Part shown: positions 29,338 through 39,704 of the stretch, in pieces
Layout of the letters: each line of letters starts with the position of its first letter
How positions within the stretch are numbered: the stretch's first letter is position 1
From: a bacterium
Lineage (GTDB): Bacteria; Armatimonadota; Zipacnadia; Zipacnadales; UBA11051
Assembly (NCBI GenBank): GCA_030604405.1
Contig: JAUVVY010000001.1
Span: 1-64,000 of the forward strand
Reading direction: 5' to 3'
DNA: 64,000 nt
The notes under the pieces: model-generated
What the model saw: the letters and a program-made list of their open reading frames with translations, nothing else
The model's database searches: none
What the model was told of the DNA's origin: nothing
Position numbers and translations under genes: made by a program

Positions 29338-30516
29338 CTAGCGCACAGCTAGCTCTCGCGGAACGCTGGTGAGAGCTTCACAGCCATCGTCCGTGACGAG
29401 CACTGTTTCGCTGACCGTCACACCGAACTCGCCGACCTCGCGCAGTGAAGTGCTGCAATGGAAGGTCATGCCCGCCTGCAAAATGAACTCAGTGTCCTCC
29501 GTAACGCTGCCCCCGAGCTTGCAGTCCGTACACATAGGGGGAAAGCCCAATCCTACGGAGTAGGCATAGCAGCCGTGCCAGACCAGGTCGGGCACAATCG
29601 CCCGCAGCGCCTCGCCGGCTCGTCGTGCCGCCGCCTGCCCGCTGGCGCCATCGTGGACATTGTCCATGAAGGTGCTCACACTCGCCAGACAGCCATCGAA
29701 GCCCCGGCGCACCTCATCACTCGGCGGCCCGACGCAGATCGTCCTCATCGTCGGAGCACTGTAGCGCTCGCAGGCGGCGCTCACTTCCATAAGCACGCAG
29801 TCTCCGCGCTCCAATTGGTGACGCCGAAATGTCGAATGTGGGATCCCCGAGCGTCGGCCTGAAGTCACAATTGGCTGCAGGCTGAAGTACTCCCCGCCGC
29901 CCTGCACTATCGTCTGATAGACGGCCGCGGCGATGTCATTGTCGCTCTTGCCTGCGGCTGCGGCGGCGATTCCCGCATTGGCTCCCGCTGTGGTCAGCTC
30001 GGCGGCCCGGCGCATCACAGCGATCTCCTCCGGCGACTTCACGATCTTGACCTGCTCCACCAGGCCGCTGGCATCAACCAGGTGCGCGTCGCTGAGGCCG
30101 ACGGAGAACTCACGAAACTCCTGCACCGTCATGGCGAAATGTGCCTGATCGCAGCCTATTATGCCAGAGCCATGGCCCCGCTCCCTGACGAGCGCTACCA
30201 ACTGCGTCATGGGGCTGCCGGCGCTATGGCTTGTGCGGTCATAGACAACCACATCATCCACCCATGACCCAATCCTGGCGTTGTGGCTTTCGAAATCGGA
30301 AGCGAACAGCGTCGGCTCACCTGAACGCCCGACAAGCAACGCATACAGCCCATAGCCATAGGAGCCGATGGTTTGAAAGCCGGACAGGTAGCAGATGTTG
30401 GACAGGTCGCTGACAACCAGGGCATCCAGATTCCGCTCCTGCACGATCTGCCGGACAGCCTGCAGTCGCCGGCGATATTCCTGTTCGGAGAATGCAAGCG
30501 TCTTGATGCTATCCAT
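29338..30516 (-). CDS. M24 family metallopeptidase (Xaa-Pro aminopeptidase / creatinase-like)
   Basis: NICYLSGFQT; ELTTAGANAGIAAAAAGKSDNDIAAAVY; GDCVLMEVSAACERYSAPTMRTICVG; ATG 30516 with RBS aggaaagg. Confidence 0.87.
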   Translation of the reverse strand: MDSIKTLAFSEQEYRRRLQAVRQIVQERNLDALVVSDLSNICYLSGFQTIGSYGYGLYALLVGRSGEPTLFASDFESHNARIGSWVDDVVVYDRTSHSAGSPMTQLVALVRERGHGSGIIGCDQAHFAMTVQEFREFSVGLSDAHLVDASGLVEQVKIVKSPEEIAVMRRAAELTTAGANAGIAAAAAGKSDNDIAAAVYQTIVQGGGEYFSLQPIVTSGRRSGIPHSTFRRHQLERGDCVLMEVSAACERYSAPTMRTICVGPPSDEVRRGFDGCLASVSTFMDNVHDGASGQAAARRAGEALRAIVPDLVWHGCYAYSVGLGFPPMCTDCKLGGSVTEDTEFILQAGMTFHCSTSLREVGEFGVTVSETVLVTDDGCEALTSVPRELAVR

Positions 30517-30937
30517 CCCGTACCTTTCCTGCGACCAGCACTTCACGTGCGGGCGCTATTGTCTGGTATTCACTCTGACCGAATTCTCGTCCATCACAAT
30601 GTCGCCGTCAACTCCGCAAGCGCTCTTCGTATTTCACCAGTCCCTCGCCTGCATCTGGTTCCTGGATCACCTGTAAGGATATTCTTTCAACTCCCGTCAT
30701 TTACCTGTCGCCAGCGAATATACAGTTGCCAGCCTCCACGCCAGGCCAATTGTCGTGCGATGCCACGCAAGGGTTTCACCTTTGCGCTAGAAGTTGTCTG
30801 GCAAAGCACGTCTCTCGATGCCACATAAACAGCTTGCGCAGGTGAAAATCTGTGATTGTCGAAGTGAGACACGCAGCCACTTGAAAAGCCGGTCTCCCCA
30901 GCAACCGTGTCTGGCATCGTTTTGGGAGGAATAATCC

Positions 30938-33900
30938 ATGCGCATCGCCGTTCTCACGTTAATTGTGCTTCTTTTGTGCCTCATCCCCGACATCTCGTCA
31001 AGCTCCACGAAGACAGAGCGGACCTACTACACTGCAGAGCGTCTCGAAGCGATGCGGGCTAACCTGGAGAAATACGAGTGGGCGAAGAATAAGCGCGACA
31101 GCATCGTCAGCGAGGCCAACAAATGGGTGGACATCCCGGACGAGGAACTGCGCATGATGGTTCCTCCGCCGCAGCTTCCGCGTGCCGCGTACGTGAACGA
31201 GACCGGCTGCCCGGTGCATGGCCTGGAAATCCGCAAGCACGGCACCTACGCGTGGAAGGTCGCCTCCGAGCATCCCTTCAAGGTCCAATGCCCCGTCGGC
31301 GGTGAGTTCTATCCGGACAACGATTTCGACGCCTACTACCGTTCGTGCTGGGTTGACGGTGAATACAACCCCGACAAGGGTGACAGGTCGCTTCTCAAAG
31401 GCGAGATAATTGACGACGGCTGGGGGTGGGACAAGCCGGATGATGACAGCGAGCAGAAGTACTGGTTCGTCGCCTACTACACCCACTGGTACCTGGCAAA
31501 CAAGGTCGTGACGGGTGTGCTCAGGGATTGCGCGCAGGCGTATCTGCTGACTGGTGACGAACGCTACGCTCACAAGACGGCCCTGGTGCTATGGCAGCTT
31601 GCCCACTACTATCCGGACTACGCCTACGAGAAACAATCCCGCCGTGGCACCGAGTTCAATCCCCACTACTGGGGCAAGCTGAAATACCACACCTGGGAGT
31701 GCTACACCGTCACCTCGGCTGCAAAGGCCTATGACGCGGTATTTCCGTACCTCGAAAAGGACGTGGCACTGCAGGAATTGACGGGCCAGAACGCCGGCGA
31801 GATCGGAGAGTACATCGAAAGCCGCATGCTGCGGGATATGGCCCGTCTGATCTTCTCGCGCACCATCCAGGGCAACTATGGCATGCACCAGTCGGGACTG
31901 CTGCTGGTGGCGCTGGTGTGCGGGGACGAAGAAAACGAGCCGAAGCGCTCTGAAATGATTGACTGGGTACTCAACAACGACGACGTTGAGCGATATACCG
32001 ACCTCAGTCTCAATGATGCGCTCTACAATGTCATCTACCGGGATGGCGTGCCCTTCGAATCGCCAGGCTACAACTGGAGCTGGATCCGCAACCTGCTGGT
32101 GATTGCACAGATGCTGGAGGAGTGCGGTGTCGAGGTGTTGTCATGGCCGCGATTCCGGGGGCTATTCGACTGGCTCATTGACATGCGCATCGCCGGCAAT
32201 TTCACTCCCGCGCTTGGTGACAGTGGGCACATGTACCACCGACCGGTGGGCCGCAACCGTACGGTTTACGGACCGGCGTTTGCCAAATGGGGAGACCCCC
32301 GCTACGCCGTCATCTCGCTGGAGGGCGGATCCTACTACGACCTTTTCACCGAGACCGCGGATGAAGCGATGGAGAGGGCCGCGGCCGAGTATGACGCAGT
32401 CCTCGGCACAGAAAGCTTCCTCTTTCCCGGCTACGGCATGAGCATACTGCAGACCGGCAACGAGCAGAATCGCACCGCGCTGATGCTGTACCAGGGCGCA
32501 TACAGGTGGGCGCACGCTCATTTCGACGCCATGCACATTGACTTCTACTCCCGCGGTTTTGCCCTGATGCCGGACTTCGGCTACCCCGAGACGGCCAATA
32601 GCAATGACCCGCGCCGCTTTGGCTTCTTCTCTCACAGCCTTGCCCACAACCTGGTGATGATTGACGAGACGCGCAGCGCCCGCGCCGCAGGCCATGTCAC
32701 CGCCTTTGACCCCACGCCGTTCTGCCAAATCGTTGACGCGCATTGCGAAGAGCTCTATCCGCGCCTGGCAGGCCAGTACCGGCGCACTCTGGGGCTGGTT
32801 GATGTGACGGGATCTGACGCGTACCTGGTAGATATTGTGCGGGTCGCGGGCGGGCAGCAGCATGACTGGGTTGTCCACGGCCATGAGGGAACCTATGAAA
32901 GCAACCTCGCCCTGACCCCGCCGCGTGCCGAGGGCACACTGGCCGGGCCGGATGTCGAGTATGGCTATTTCTACGACAATGAGGAAATGGCCAAGGCGCC
33001 CTACGGCACCATCAGTTACATCTCATATACAGGCAGTGCCTTCATGTATCTGTTCAATGTCCAGGAGGGCGTGCTTGACGGCTGCGACACCTTCTCCTTC
33101 ATTCCCACCCGTCGCCCGCCGGGAACACCGACGGGCAAGATCGTCAACCGCGCGCACCTCATTGGCGATGACGAGCGCATCTTCGTCTGTGACGGCAAGC
33201 CGCAACAGAACGTGAAGGTGCATCCGGAGACTGTCAAATTCCTGCTGCGGAGGCGCGGCGACAAGCACAATCCCGCCGACCAGGAGCTTCAGAGCACCTT
33301 CATCACGGTGTTCGAGCCCTACGTGGATGAGCCCTTTCTCAACTTCGTGCAGCGACTTACCACACAGCCCCAGGACCCGACCATGGTCGCGCTGAAAATC
33401 CAAAAGGCCGACGGCGGGATTGACTACTTCCTCAGCGCCACCGACCCCGAGCAGGTCTATCGGGTAGAAGGCGGCATCGTCTTCGAGGGCGAGACCGGCG
33501 CGATAAGCACAGACGCTGAGGGCCGGGTAACTCACGGTCGGCTGACCAATGGCTCGCAACTGCAGATGAAGGAGTTGAATCTGGCCGCCCAGCCGGTGCA
33601 GCGAGTGAAGATAGCGGAGCTTAATTACGAGACCGGCACGGTGGTGCTCGCCAGGCCCGCTCTAACGGACGAGACGCTGGTCGGGCGCTGGGTTACGATA
33701 TCCAACGACCTCCATAGCACCATGTATCGTGTGGAAAAGCTGATTGACGAGAAGACCTTCTCTATCGGGGACCAGGATCCGCGCTGCGGGCGACTGCTGC
33801 CGTCTAGTTGGGACGACAACACCCATACATTGGCGACCTCCAACTACAGTGAAGCCGTGCGTCCCGGCATGTACATTGCTGACGAGGAAAATCGCATCCT

Positions 33901-34075
33901 CGGCCAGATTACCGCCGGCAGAGCCGACTCACTCGTTCTCGGCACCGGCCCGTCATTCGAACTCGACAATCTGCCTGACAAGGACCGCGACGGCAAGAGG
34001 CGCGTTTGGGCAATGGACTTCGCTGTCGGCGATGAGGTCAAGCTGTGCAACTCGCTGTCATACGAGGCGCCGTGA
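30938..34075 (+). CDS. Exported heparinase II/III-like protein
   Basis: Signal peptide MRIAVLTLIVLLLCLIPDISSSS; GCPVHGLEI...CPVGGEFYPDNDFDAYY; HAHFDAMHIDFYSRGFALMPDFGYP and SLAHNLVMIDE. Confidence 0.78.
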   Translation: MRIAVLTLIVLLLCLIPDISSSSTKTERTYYTAERLEAMRANLEKYEWAKNKRDSIVSEANKWVDIPDEELRMMVPPPQLPRAAYVNETGCPVHGLEIRKHGTYAWKVASEHPFKVQCPVGGEFYPDNDFDAYYRSCWVDGEYNPDKGDRSLLKGEIIDDGWGWDKPDDDSEQKYWFVAYYTHWYLANKVVTGVLRDCAQAYLLTGDERYAHKTALVLWQLAHYYPDYAYEKQSRRGTEFNPHYWGKLKYHTWECYTVTSAAKAYDAVFPYLEKDVALQELTGQNAGEIGEYIESRMLRDMARLIFSRTIQGNYGMHQSGLLLVALVCGDEENEPKRSEMIDWVLNNDDVERYTDLSLNDALYNVIYRDGVPFESPGYNWSWIRNLLVIAQMLEECGVEVLSWPRFRGLFDWLIDMRIAGNFTPALGDSGHMYHRPVGRNRTVYGPAFAKWGDPRYAVISLEGGSYYDLFTETADEAMERAAAEYDAVLGTESFLFPGYGMSILQTGNEQNRTALMLYQGAYRWAHAHFDAMHIDFYSRGFALMPDFGYPETANSNDPRRFGFFSHSLAHNLVMIDETRSARAAGHVTAFDPTPFCQIVDAHCEELYPRLAGQYRRTLGLVDVTGSDAYLVDIVRVAGGQQHDWVVHGHEGTYESNLALTPPRAEGTLAGPDVEYGYFYDNEEMAKAPYGTISYISYTGSAFMYLFNVQEGVLDGCDTFSFIPTRRPPGTPTGKIVNRAHLIGDDERIFVCDGKPQQNVKVHPETVKFLLRRRGDKHNPADQELQSTFITVFEPYVDEPFLNFVQRLTTQPQDPTMVALKIQKADGGIDYFLSATDPEQVYRVEGGIVFEGETGAISTDAEGRVTHGRLTNGSQLQMKELNLAAQPVQRVKIAELNYETGTVVLARPALTDETLVGRWVTISNDLHSTMYRVEKLIDEKTFSIGDQDPRCGRLLPSSWDDNTHTLATSNYSEAVRPGMYIADEENRILGQITAGRADSLVLGTGPSFELDNLPDKDRDGKRRVWAMDFAVGDEVKLCNSLSYEAP

Positions 34076-34205
34076 AGCCTAAGCCTCCATTATTCATGAG
34101 TGAAATGGGATGTGTAGCAGAATTGGACAGGCAGGTTGTTTGTGTGTACATAGAGGGGCTTTTGCGGAGGGGCGCAAAATGACACACTGTAATTAGCCCA
34201 AGGAC

Positions 34206-34283
34206 CTCGGGCTGGAAGCTGAGAACGCTGACCCCCGCGTTCTCACCTGACCTGCGCCAGGCGCAGGTCAGGCCGAGCCACGC
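34206..34283 (+). repeat. Modular palindromic element with two internal hairpins, copy B
   Basis: CTCGG...CCGAG outer stem; GAGAACGC/GCGTTCTC; CTGACCTGCG/CGCAGGTCAG; compensatory changes relative to 20498. Confidence 0.8.
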
Positions 34284-34362
34284 GTTTTGTGAATTATTCG
34301 GGCTAAACGAAAAGCCGAAGCCTGAAGAAATGTCGGACGCCTGCAACCCCGATACTGCGCAC

Positions 34363-37300
34363 TTACTCGCGGATGACCTCGATGGTGTTGAGGATAGGGG
34401 CTTGGTCTCTCGGCGTGTTCTCACCCTTAGGCACAAGCTCGATATTGAGGTTATCCTCGACCTCAATGCCGTTGAACTCCTCTATCACGGCTTTGTTCTG
34501 GCCGCCTGCCGCAGCGACCACGTCGAAGTTCTTGGCCACGCCCTTGCCCTGTAGCTTGATGTCAAAGACCCGCTTGCCGCGCCGCGTGTTTTCGCTGTCG
34601 GCGAACCCGAGCCGCACGGTGTACCGAGCCGGGCCATCTTCCTCTTTCACAAGAGGGAGTGTGCAGGATGTCATACCGGCGCAGCCCGAGGCATAGAGCC
34701 ATGAGGTATCCGCATTGACGGCTCCCCAGTCCTCCTCCCCGTAATTGAAGTAGCCACATTCGGGCAGGATTTCGGTCTCCATTTTGAAGCTGAGCAGCAT
34801 CCGCCCACGCGGGCGAGGATAGGCAAGCCACAATTCTCCGTCCTTATCCTTTCTATCCCCCGGGCCTCCCACATTGATAGCGAGATGCTTGACCGGCGTC
34901 GTCTCACCGGCGGAGGAATAGACGCCCCACATCCTATTGGTAGCGCATGGCTCAAACACGACGGTGGCGGTGAGCGAGTGGAGACAGGCACAACCGGAAC
35001 TGGCCTCGGGTTCGATCACCAGCCCATTGGCGGGTATCATATTGATCCAGCAGCCGGGCCGCTGGCCGCCGAAATGCTGCGTTCCGTGGTCCGACAGCAG
35101 GTCGTAGTAGGCGGATGTCCAGGAGCGGAAGAACAGGGCGTTGGGAGACCCGGAGATACAGCCACAGTGGTGGCCCGGGCGTTCGAATTTCCACGGCACC
35201 GTCTCCCCTGTCACAGGGTTAGTACGCATCTGCTGTTCGCCCGTATGCAGGTCGAAGCGCCACGGCTCCGCATAGAATGTGTCACCGATGACCAGGGGCC
35301 GGATGCGGCAGCCGACGGCCTTCGACCACAGCAACGAGCCGTCTCTTGTAGAAAGGGCGGTGGCGCGGCGGCTGGCGTAGTCCCCGCCGAGGAATTGCTT
35401 CCAGTAGTGCCCGTTGATGTAGGAGCCGGCAAAGACCAGAACACCGTTGTTACAAATAGAGAACAGAAGTGTCCCGCCGCAGTCCGTCAGGTCCGCCGGC
35501 TGCTCCCAGGCAACCTCTCCCGTCGCGGCGTCAAGCGCCACGACCATTCGCACATCAGCATCAGTCGCTGCCTCAGCGGCTGAAGGCGCATCGCTCCCCG
35601 TGGCCTCCTCCACAAGCTCGGCCATTTGTTTCAGCCCAACCTGCCGCTGCTCTTCTGTCGCTCTGTCATCGGCGAAGAAGACGCGGCCATCGTCTATCGC
35701 AATCGTATTGTTCCTGATATTCTTGCCGTGGTGAACCCATTTCAGTTCCCCGGTTTCGATGTCCACGGCGAACACGGAATCACTGGTTTGGGATTTGGCC
35801 GAGGTGCTGCCGAAGAGCAGGTTGTCCACGACGGCGACATAGGCCCAGGTGCGCTCGGTTTCATCTTCGGACGCAGGCATCTCATACGTGGCTTGGGTCA
35901 GGCCGGTTGCGGCGTCCAGACGCAGGCACCCGGAGCCGGTGGCGACGAAGAGGCTGTCTTCATTGCAGGCCAGATTGCTGCACTCGCGCGCCATGCGGAC
36001 ACGGTAGGCGCCCTCGATCTCTCGCTCCCAATGCATAAACCCGTTGTAGGCGTCGAAGCACATGATGCGGTTGATGCCCTGCAGGAACACACGCCCGTTG
36101 ATTGAGAGGGGAGCTGTATTGCGATAGTGTCGGCTGGGCACTTTGCCGGGCCCCGGTTCGCCATACCACAGCACTCGCAAGGGTGCCTTGACCAGCGTGT
36201 CCTCGGAGGAGGCGGTATTGCCCGGGTCGCCGTACTGGTGGGTCCATTTGCCGGCGCCTTGCAGCGGCCCGCGCGCAAAGTTGAGCCAGGTGCCTCCAGA
36301 GTCTGTGGGCTCCAACTCCTGGCTGATGCCGGCCGAACTCACCCAGTTGTTCAATGCCTCTGCGCTCAAGGGCTTGACTATGTCCGCCCGGGTAGCTGGC
36401 TGGCCGATGCACAGCACGCCGCCGCACGGTTTGAGCATGCGCATCGCCTCGTCAGCAGGGGTGCTCAGCCGGCCCGATATCAAAGCCTCTTCTGAAACGA
36501 TCAGGTTGGCGAAGTAATTCGAGTAGGGTACCGCATCGAGCGCGGCCTGTTCAACAGTGATTCTGTTGCCATACATTCCGGCGGCATCGAGCCGCTCCCG
36601 TGCGATCTCGACCTTCTTTGCATCGGGTTCGATACCGTAGATCACCAGGTCGGTGCGTTTCGCCAGCTCATAGGCCAGGCGTCCGGTGCCACATCCCAGG
36701 ACCAGGCAGTAACCTTTCTCCACGCCGCTCGATCTTACGATTAGTTGAGCCGCCCGCTGGTAGTACAGCGTCAATTGGTCCCGGGGATACGGATCGGAGA
36801 CAGTCTCTGCCGCCGCTGACGTCGGCTTCGGTCCTTTTCCGAAACACTGAATAGTGCCCTTGTCGGTGCTGACTAAAAGCCGCCCATCGGCAACGGCGAG
36901 CCCCTTTGCTTTGCCGTCCGTCCTGGCTGTGCAGAGCTGCTCTCCCGTATTGCTCTCAATCGCCAGGACCTGATTGTCGCCGCCGGCCAACAGCACTTCG
37001 CCGGCGACGATCATTGAATCCAGCCCCTCGGCCTCAAGGCGCCATTTGGTACACGCCGCCATGGCCGCGTCCGCCGCCTTTTCCTGCTGGGTCAGGGCCG
37101 CGAGCTTTTCATCGAAGTTCTCTGTAGTTGCCTTTTGTCGCACTAGTGACCTGCGTTTGTTCGCCAGTTGCTTGCGGTGGGCATTGGCCTTGGGATAGGC
37201 GATGCGGTCAAGGGCCTGGATACCCGCATTTTCCAGCAGGTAAGAAATCTCCCTTGTGATGACAAGGCGGTGGCCGGGGAACCAGGCAAAGCCGATATTG

Positions 37301-38304
37301 CCTTTTTCCTGATCATAGCCAACCGTCTGTTTGCCGCCGCAGAAGAACTGCTCGCCGGCCAGCAGCGCGTACGTGCCGCCCACGACGCCATTGCTCCGCC
37401 AGCCGAAGCTGCGCTGGTAGTGAAAGCGGCCATCTTTCCGATCGAAGCGCGCGGGTAGTGCTCGTCCCGAGGGCACGAACAGATAATCCTCCGTCGCCAG
37501 CAGATAGCCCTGCGGCGTGAACCCGTGTTGACCTGCTGACAGGTCGCTCATAGTTGCGTTTTTCCAGATGGGCGCCCCGTCCCTGGCCCCCACGGCATAC
37601 ACATACACCCGCTCGCCCGGGAACATACCCGCTCCGAAGTAGGCCACGTCGTCGTCCACCACTACGCCGGTTCGGACCGGCCACAACGACATCATCTTCC
37701 CACTCCCCAGCACCCTTTCATCACTCGGCGCCGCCTGAAACTTCCAGACAAGCTCGCCGTCGGCAGCATTCAGGCAATAGACGTAGCCGTCATCGGCGCC
37801 CACGTATATGCGCCCCTTATAGACAGTTGGCGCCAGCCGTACCGGCCCGTCTGTGAAAAACGTCCAGCGAACCTCTCCGCTAGCCAGGTCAATACAGCAG
37901 ACCTTGTTGTCCTCGGTGGAGCCGAAATACACGGCACCGTCGCTCACAGCGATGTGGAAGGCGTCATCGAACTTCAGCCTCGGCCTTTCGAGGTTGACGT
38001 CTCCCATGCCTTCGACTGCGACGCTGTGGGGATCCGGCCACGCGGAATGTGGCGGGGCCGGCGAGGTCCAGGCCCAGTGCTCCGCCAGCGGCAAGTCCGG
38101 AGCGGCAGGGCAAACGCCACTGCGCGCGTTGTCGTGAAGGTAGGCGGGCCAGTCGCTGCTGTTGCTGCCCGGGCTGGTGGCCACGGCATACCCGACCCAA
38201 ATAAGGGCTATGCCGAGCAATAGCGCAAGCATCACAGCAGAACGGCGAAAAGACTGAAAACGGCTGCTTAACTCATGGGTACAAAGTCGCAGACGGGTGT
38301 TCAT
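34363..38304 (-). CDS. PQQ-like beta-propeller / SAM-methyltransferase-like domain / PQQ-like / malectin-like fusion protein with N-terminal signal-anchor
   Basis: Anchor AVMLALLLGIALIWVGYA; DWPAYLHDNARSG and VYCLNAADGELVWKF propeller motifs; VLGCGTGRLAYELAKRTDLVIYGIEPDAKKVEIAR methyltransferase motif I; C-terminal INVGGPGD...YTVRLGFAD...FDIKLQG malectin-like. Confidence 0.78.
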   Translation of the reverse strand: MNTRLRLCTHELSSRFQSFRRSAVMLALLLGIALIWVGYAVATSPGSNSSDWPAYLHDNARSGVCPAAPDLPLAEHWAWTSPAPPHSAWPDPHSVAVEGMGDVNLERPRLKFDDAFHIAVSDGAVYFGSTEDNKVCCIDLASGEVRWTFFTDGPVRLAPTVYKGRIYVGADDGYVYCLNAADGELVWKFQAAPSDERVLGSGKMMSLWPVRTGVVVDDDVAYFGAGMFPGERVYVYAVGARDGAPIWKNATMSDLSAGQHGFTPQGYLLATEDYLFVPSGRALPARFDRKDGRFHYQRSFGWRSNGVVGGTYALLAGEQFFCGGKQTVGYDQEKGNIGFAWFPGHRLVITREISYLLENAGIQALDRIAYPKANAHRKQLANKRRSLVRQKATTENFDEKLAALTQQEKAADAAMAACTKWRLEAEGLDSMIVAGEVLLAGGDNQVLAIESNTGEQLCTARTDGKAKGLAVADGRLLVSTDKGTIQCFGKGPKPTSAAAETVSDPYPRDQLTLYYQRAAQLIVRSSGVEKGYCLVLGCGTGRLAYELAKRTDLVIYGIEPDAKKVEIARERLDAAGMYGNRITVEQAALDAVPYSNYFANLIVSEEALISGRLSTPADEAMRMLKPCGGVLCIGQPATRADIVKPLSAEALNNWVSSAGISQELEPTDSGGTWLNFARGPLQGAGKWTHQYGDPGNTASSEDTLVKAPLRVLWYGEPGPGKVPSRHYRNTAPLSINGRVFLQGINRIMCFDAYNGFMHWEREIEGAYRVRMARECSNLACNEDSLFVATGSGCLRLDAATGLTQATYEMPASEDETERTWAYVAVVDNLLFGSTSAKSQTSDSVFAVDIETGELKWVHHGKNIRNNTIAIDDGRVFFADDRATEEQRQVGLKQMAELVEEATGSDAPSAAEAATDADVRMVVALDAATGEVAWEQPADLTDCGGTLLFSICNNGVLVFAGSYINGHYWKQFLGGDYASRRATALSTRDGSLLWSKAVGCRIRPLVIGDTFYAEPWRFDLHTGEQQMRTNPVTGETVPWKFERPGHHCGCISGSPNALFFRSWTSAYYDLLSDHGTQHFGGQRPGCWINMIPANGLVIEPEASSGCACLHSLTATVVFEPCATNRMWGVYSSAGETTPVKHLAINVGGPGDRKDKDGELWLAYPRPRGRMLLSFKMETEILPECGYFNYGEEDWGAVNADTSWLYASGCAGMTSCTLPLVKEEDGPARYTVRLGFADSENTRRGKRVFDIKLQGKGVAKNFDVVAAAGGQNKAVIEEFNGIEVEDNLNIELVPKGENTPRDQAPILNTIEVIRE

Positions 38305-38509
38305 TGTCCACAGCTCCTGTTGAGTGGTCGCGATCCCCTCTGTTGTCGTTCAGGTGTATTATACCAGTTTGCCGCCAGATTGTGAATTCCTCCCTGCCGG
38401 CGAACTTTACAAATACAATCCTTCGCGCTACCATAGCTTACACACAAGGCCGGCATAAGACATCGCGCTCAGATCAGGCATCAATGCCAGCTCAACGCGG
38501 GAGGCACTT

Positions 38510-39703
38510 ATGATAGCCGCTAGACGTCTCGTCTCACGGCGACACGTGCTCCTGGCAATCGCAGCAATGTGGTTGTTCTGGTTTGTGCCGGCAGCACTAG
38601 GCTGTCCGTACTGCATCCAGGAAGCCGGCTTCATCGTTCGCGAATCGAGCCCGTACAAACTCGTTATCTTCGTGCGCGATGAGACCCCGCTGAAGGACGA
38701 ATTGGCGCAATGGCTGGCGAGCGCCTCGGATGCCTGGCTGCGGGAGTCGAACGTCGAAGCCGAGGTAGTCAACCTCGGCCAGCAGCCGCGTCACGAAGCC
38801 CGGCGTCAGTTCGATGAGCTAAGCCCCGAACACCTGCCTGCCGCAATACTCATCTCGCCGCAACAGAAGGCCATGCTGCTACCAAGTCTGAGCGGGAGCG
38901 ATCTTTCTGAGCACGCGGTCGGTGAGGCAGTTTCGGAGGTGGTCGTATCGCCGGTGCGCGAGGAGATAATCGAGCATATCATCACCGATTGGTGCGTCGC
39001 GATCATCGCAGAAGGCGCTGACGCAGCCGAAAACCGCCGGCTCAAGACCGAGGTTGCCGCCGCTGCAGAAGCTCTTGTCGGTTTCAGAACCGAGATGGGC
39101 TATAAGATAGAGAAGCCGCCGCATATCATCACCATCTCGCCCGATGACCCGGATGAGGAGGTCCTGATATGGAGCCTCGGCCTCAAGGCAAGCGCCACGG
39201 GCAAAGCACAGGTCGCCGTGCTTTTTGGCATGATTCGCCGAGTCGGGTCGGTATTGCCGGCTGAAGAGGTCACGGAGATGACCATGCTGGACATCTTCCG
39301 GCTGCTGGGGCGCAGTTGTGCCTGCACCAGTGATCCCAGTTGGTTGCTGGGGCCTGCCGCGCCAGTCATTTGGGGTCAGGACCTCGACCTTCGCGTTCGC
39401 GACCAGTTCGGCTTCGATCCCAACAGCCCGGCGGTGCTCAATACGCTGGCGGGGGTATGGATCAGCCTCGGCGAGGCAGACGCCGAAGCAGCAGAGCGGG
39501 CCCTTCCTCCTGCGGAGACTGGTTATATGGAGTTTCCCGTGGAGCCGCAGCAGACCAAAGGCGAAGGGGCGGACTTGAGCGGCGCAGAGCCGACAGCAGC
39601 ACAGCGCGGGCGTCGAGTGCTTTTCATAGTGGCCGCAGCCCTTGCCTGCATGGCCATCATCGGCACTGTAATCATCCTATTGCGGCAACGCAGGAGCACC
39701 TGA
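38510..39703 (+). CDS. Exported/membrane-anchored protein with N-terminal CPYC motif and C-terminal TM helix, function unknown
   Basis: Signal peptide then LGCPYCIQEAG; C-terminal VLFIVAAALACMAIIGTVIILLRQRRST. Confidence 0.7.
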   Translation: MIAARRLVSRRHVLLAIAAMWLFWFVPAALGCPYCIQEAGFIVRESSPYKLVIFVRDETPLKDELAQWLASASDAWLRESNVEAEVVNLGQQPRHEARRQFDELSPEHLPAAILISPQQKAMLLPSLSGSDLSEHAVGEAVSEVVVSPVREEIIEHIITDWCVAIIAEGADAAENRRLKTEVAAAAEALVGFRTEMGYKIEKPPHIITISPDDPDEEVLIWSLGLKASATGKAQVAVLFGMIRRVGSVLPAEEVTEMTMLDIFRLLGRSCACTSDPSWLLGPAAPVIWGQDLDLRVRDQFGFDPNSPAVLNTLAGVWISLGEADAEAAERALPPAETGYMEFPVEPQQTKGEGADLSGAEPTAAQRGRRVLFIVAAALACMAIIGTVIILLRQRRST

Positions 39704-39704
39704 A

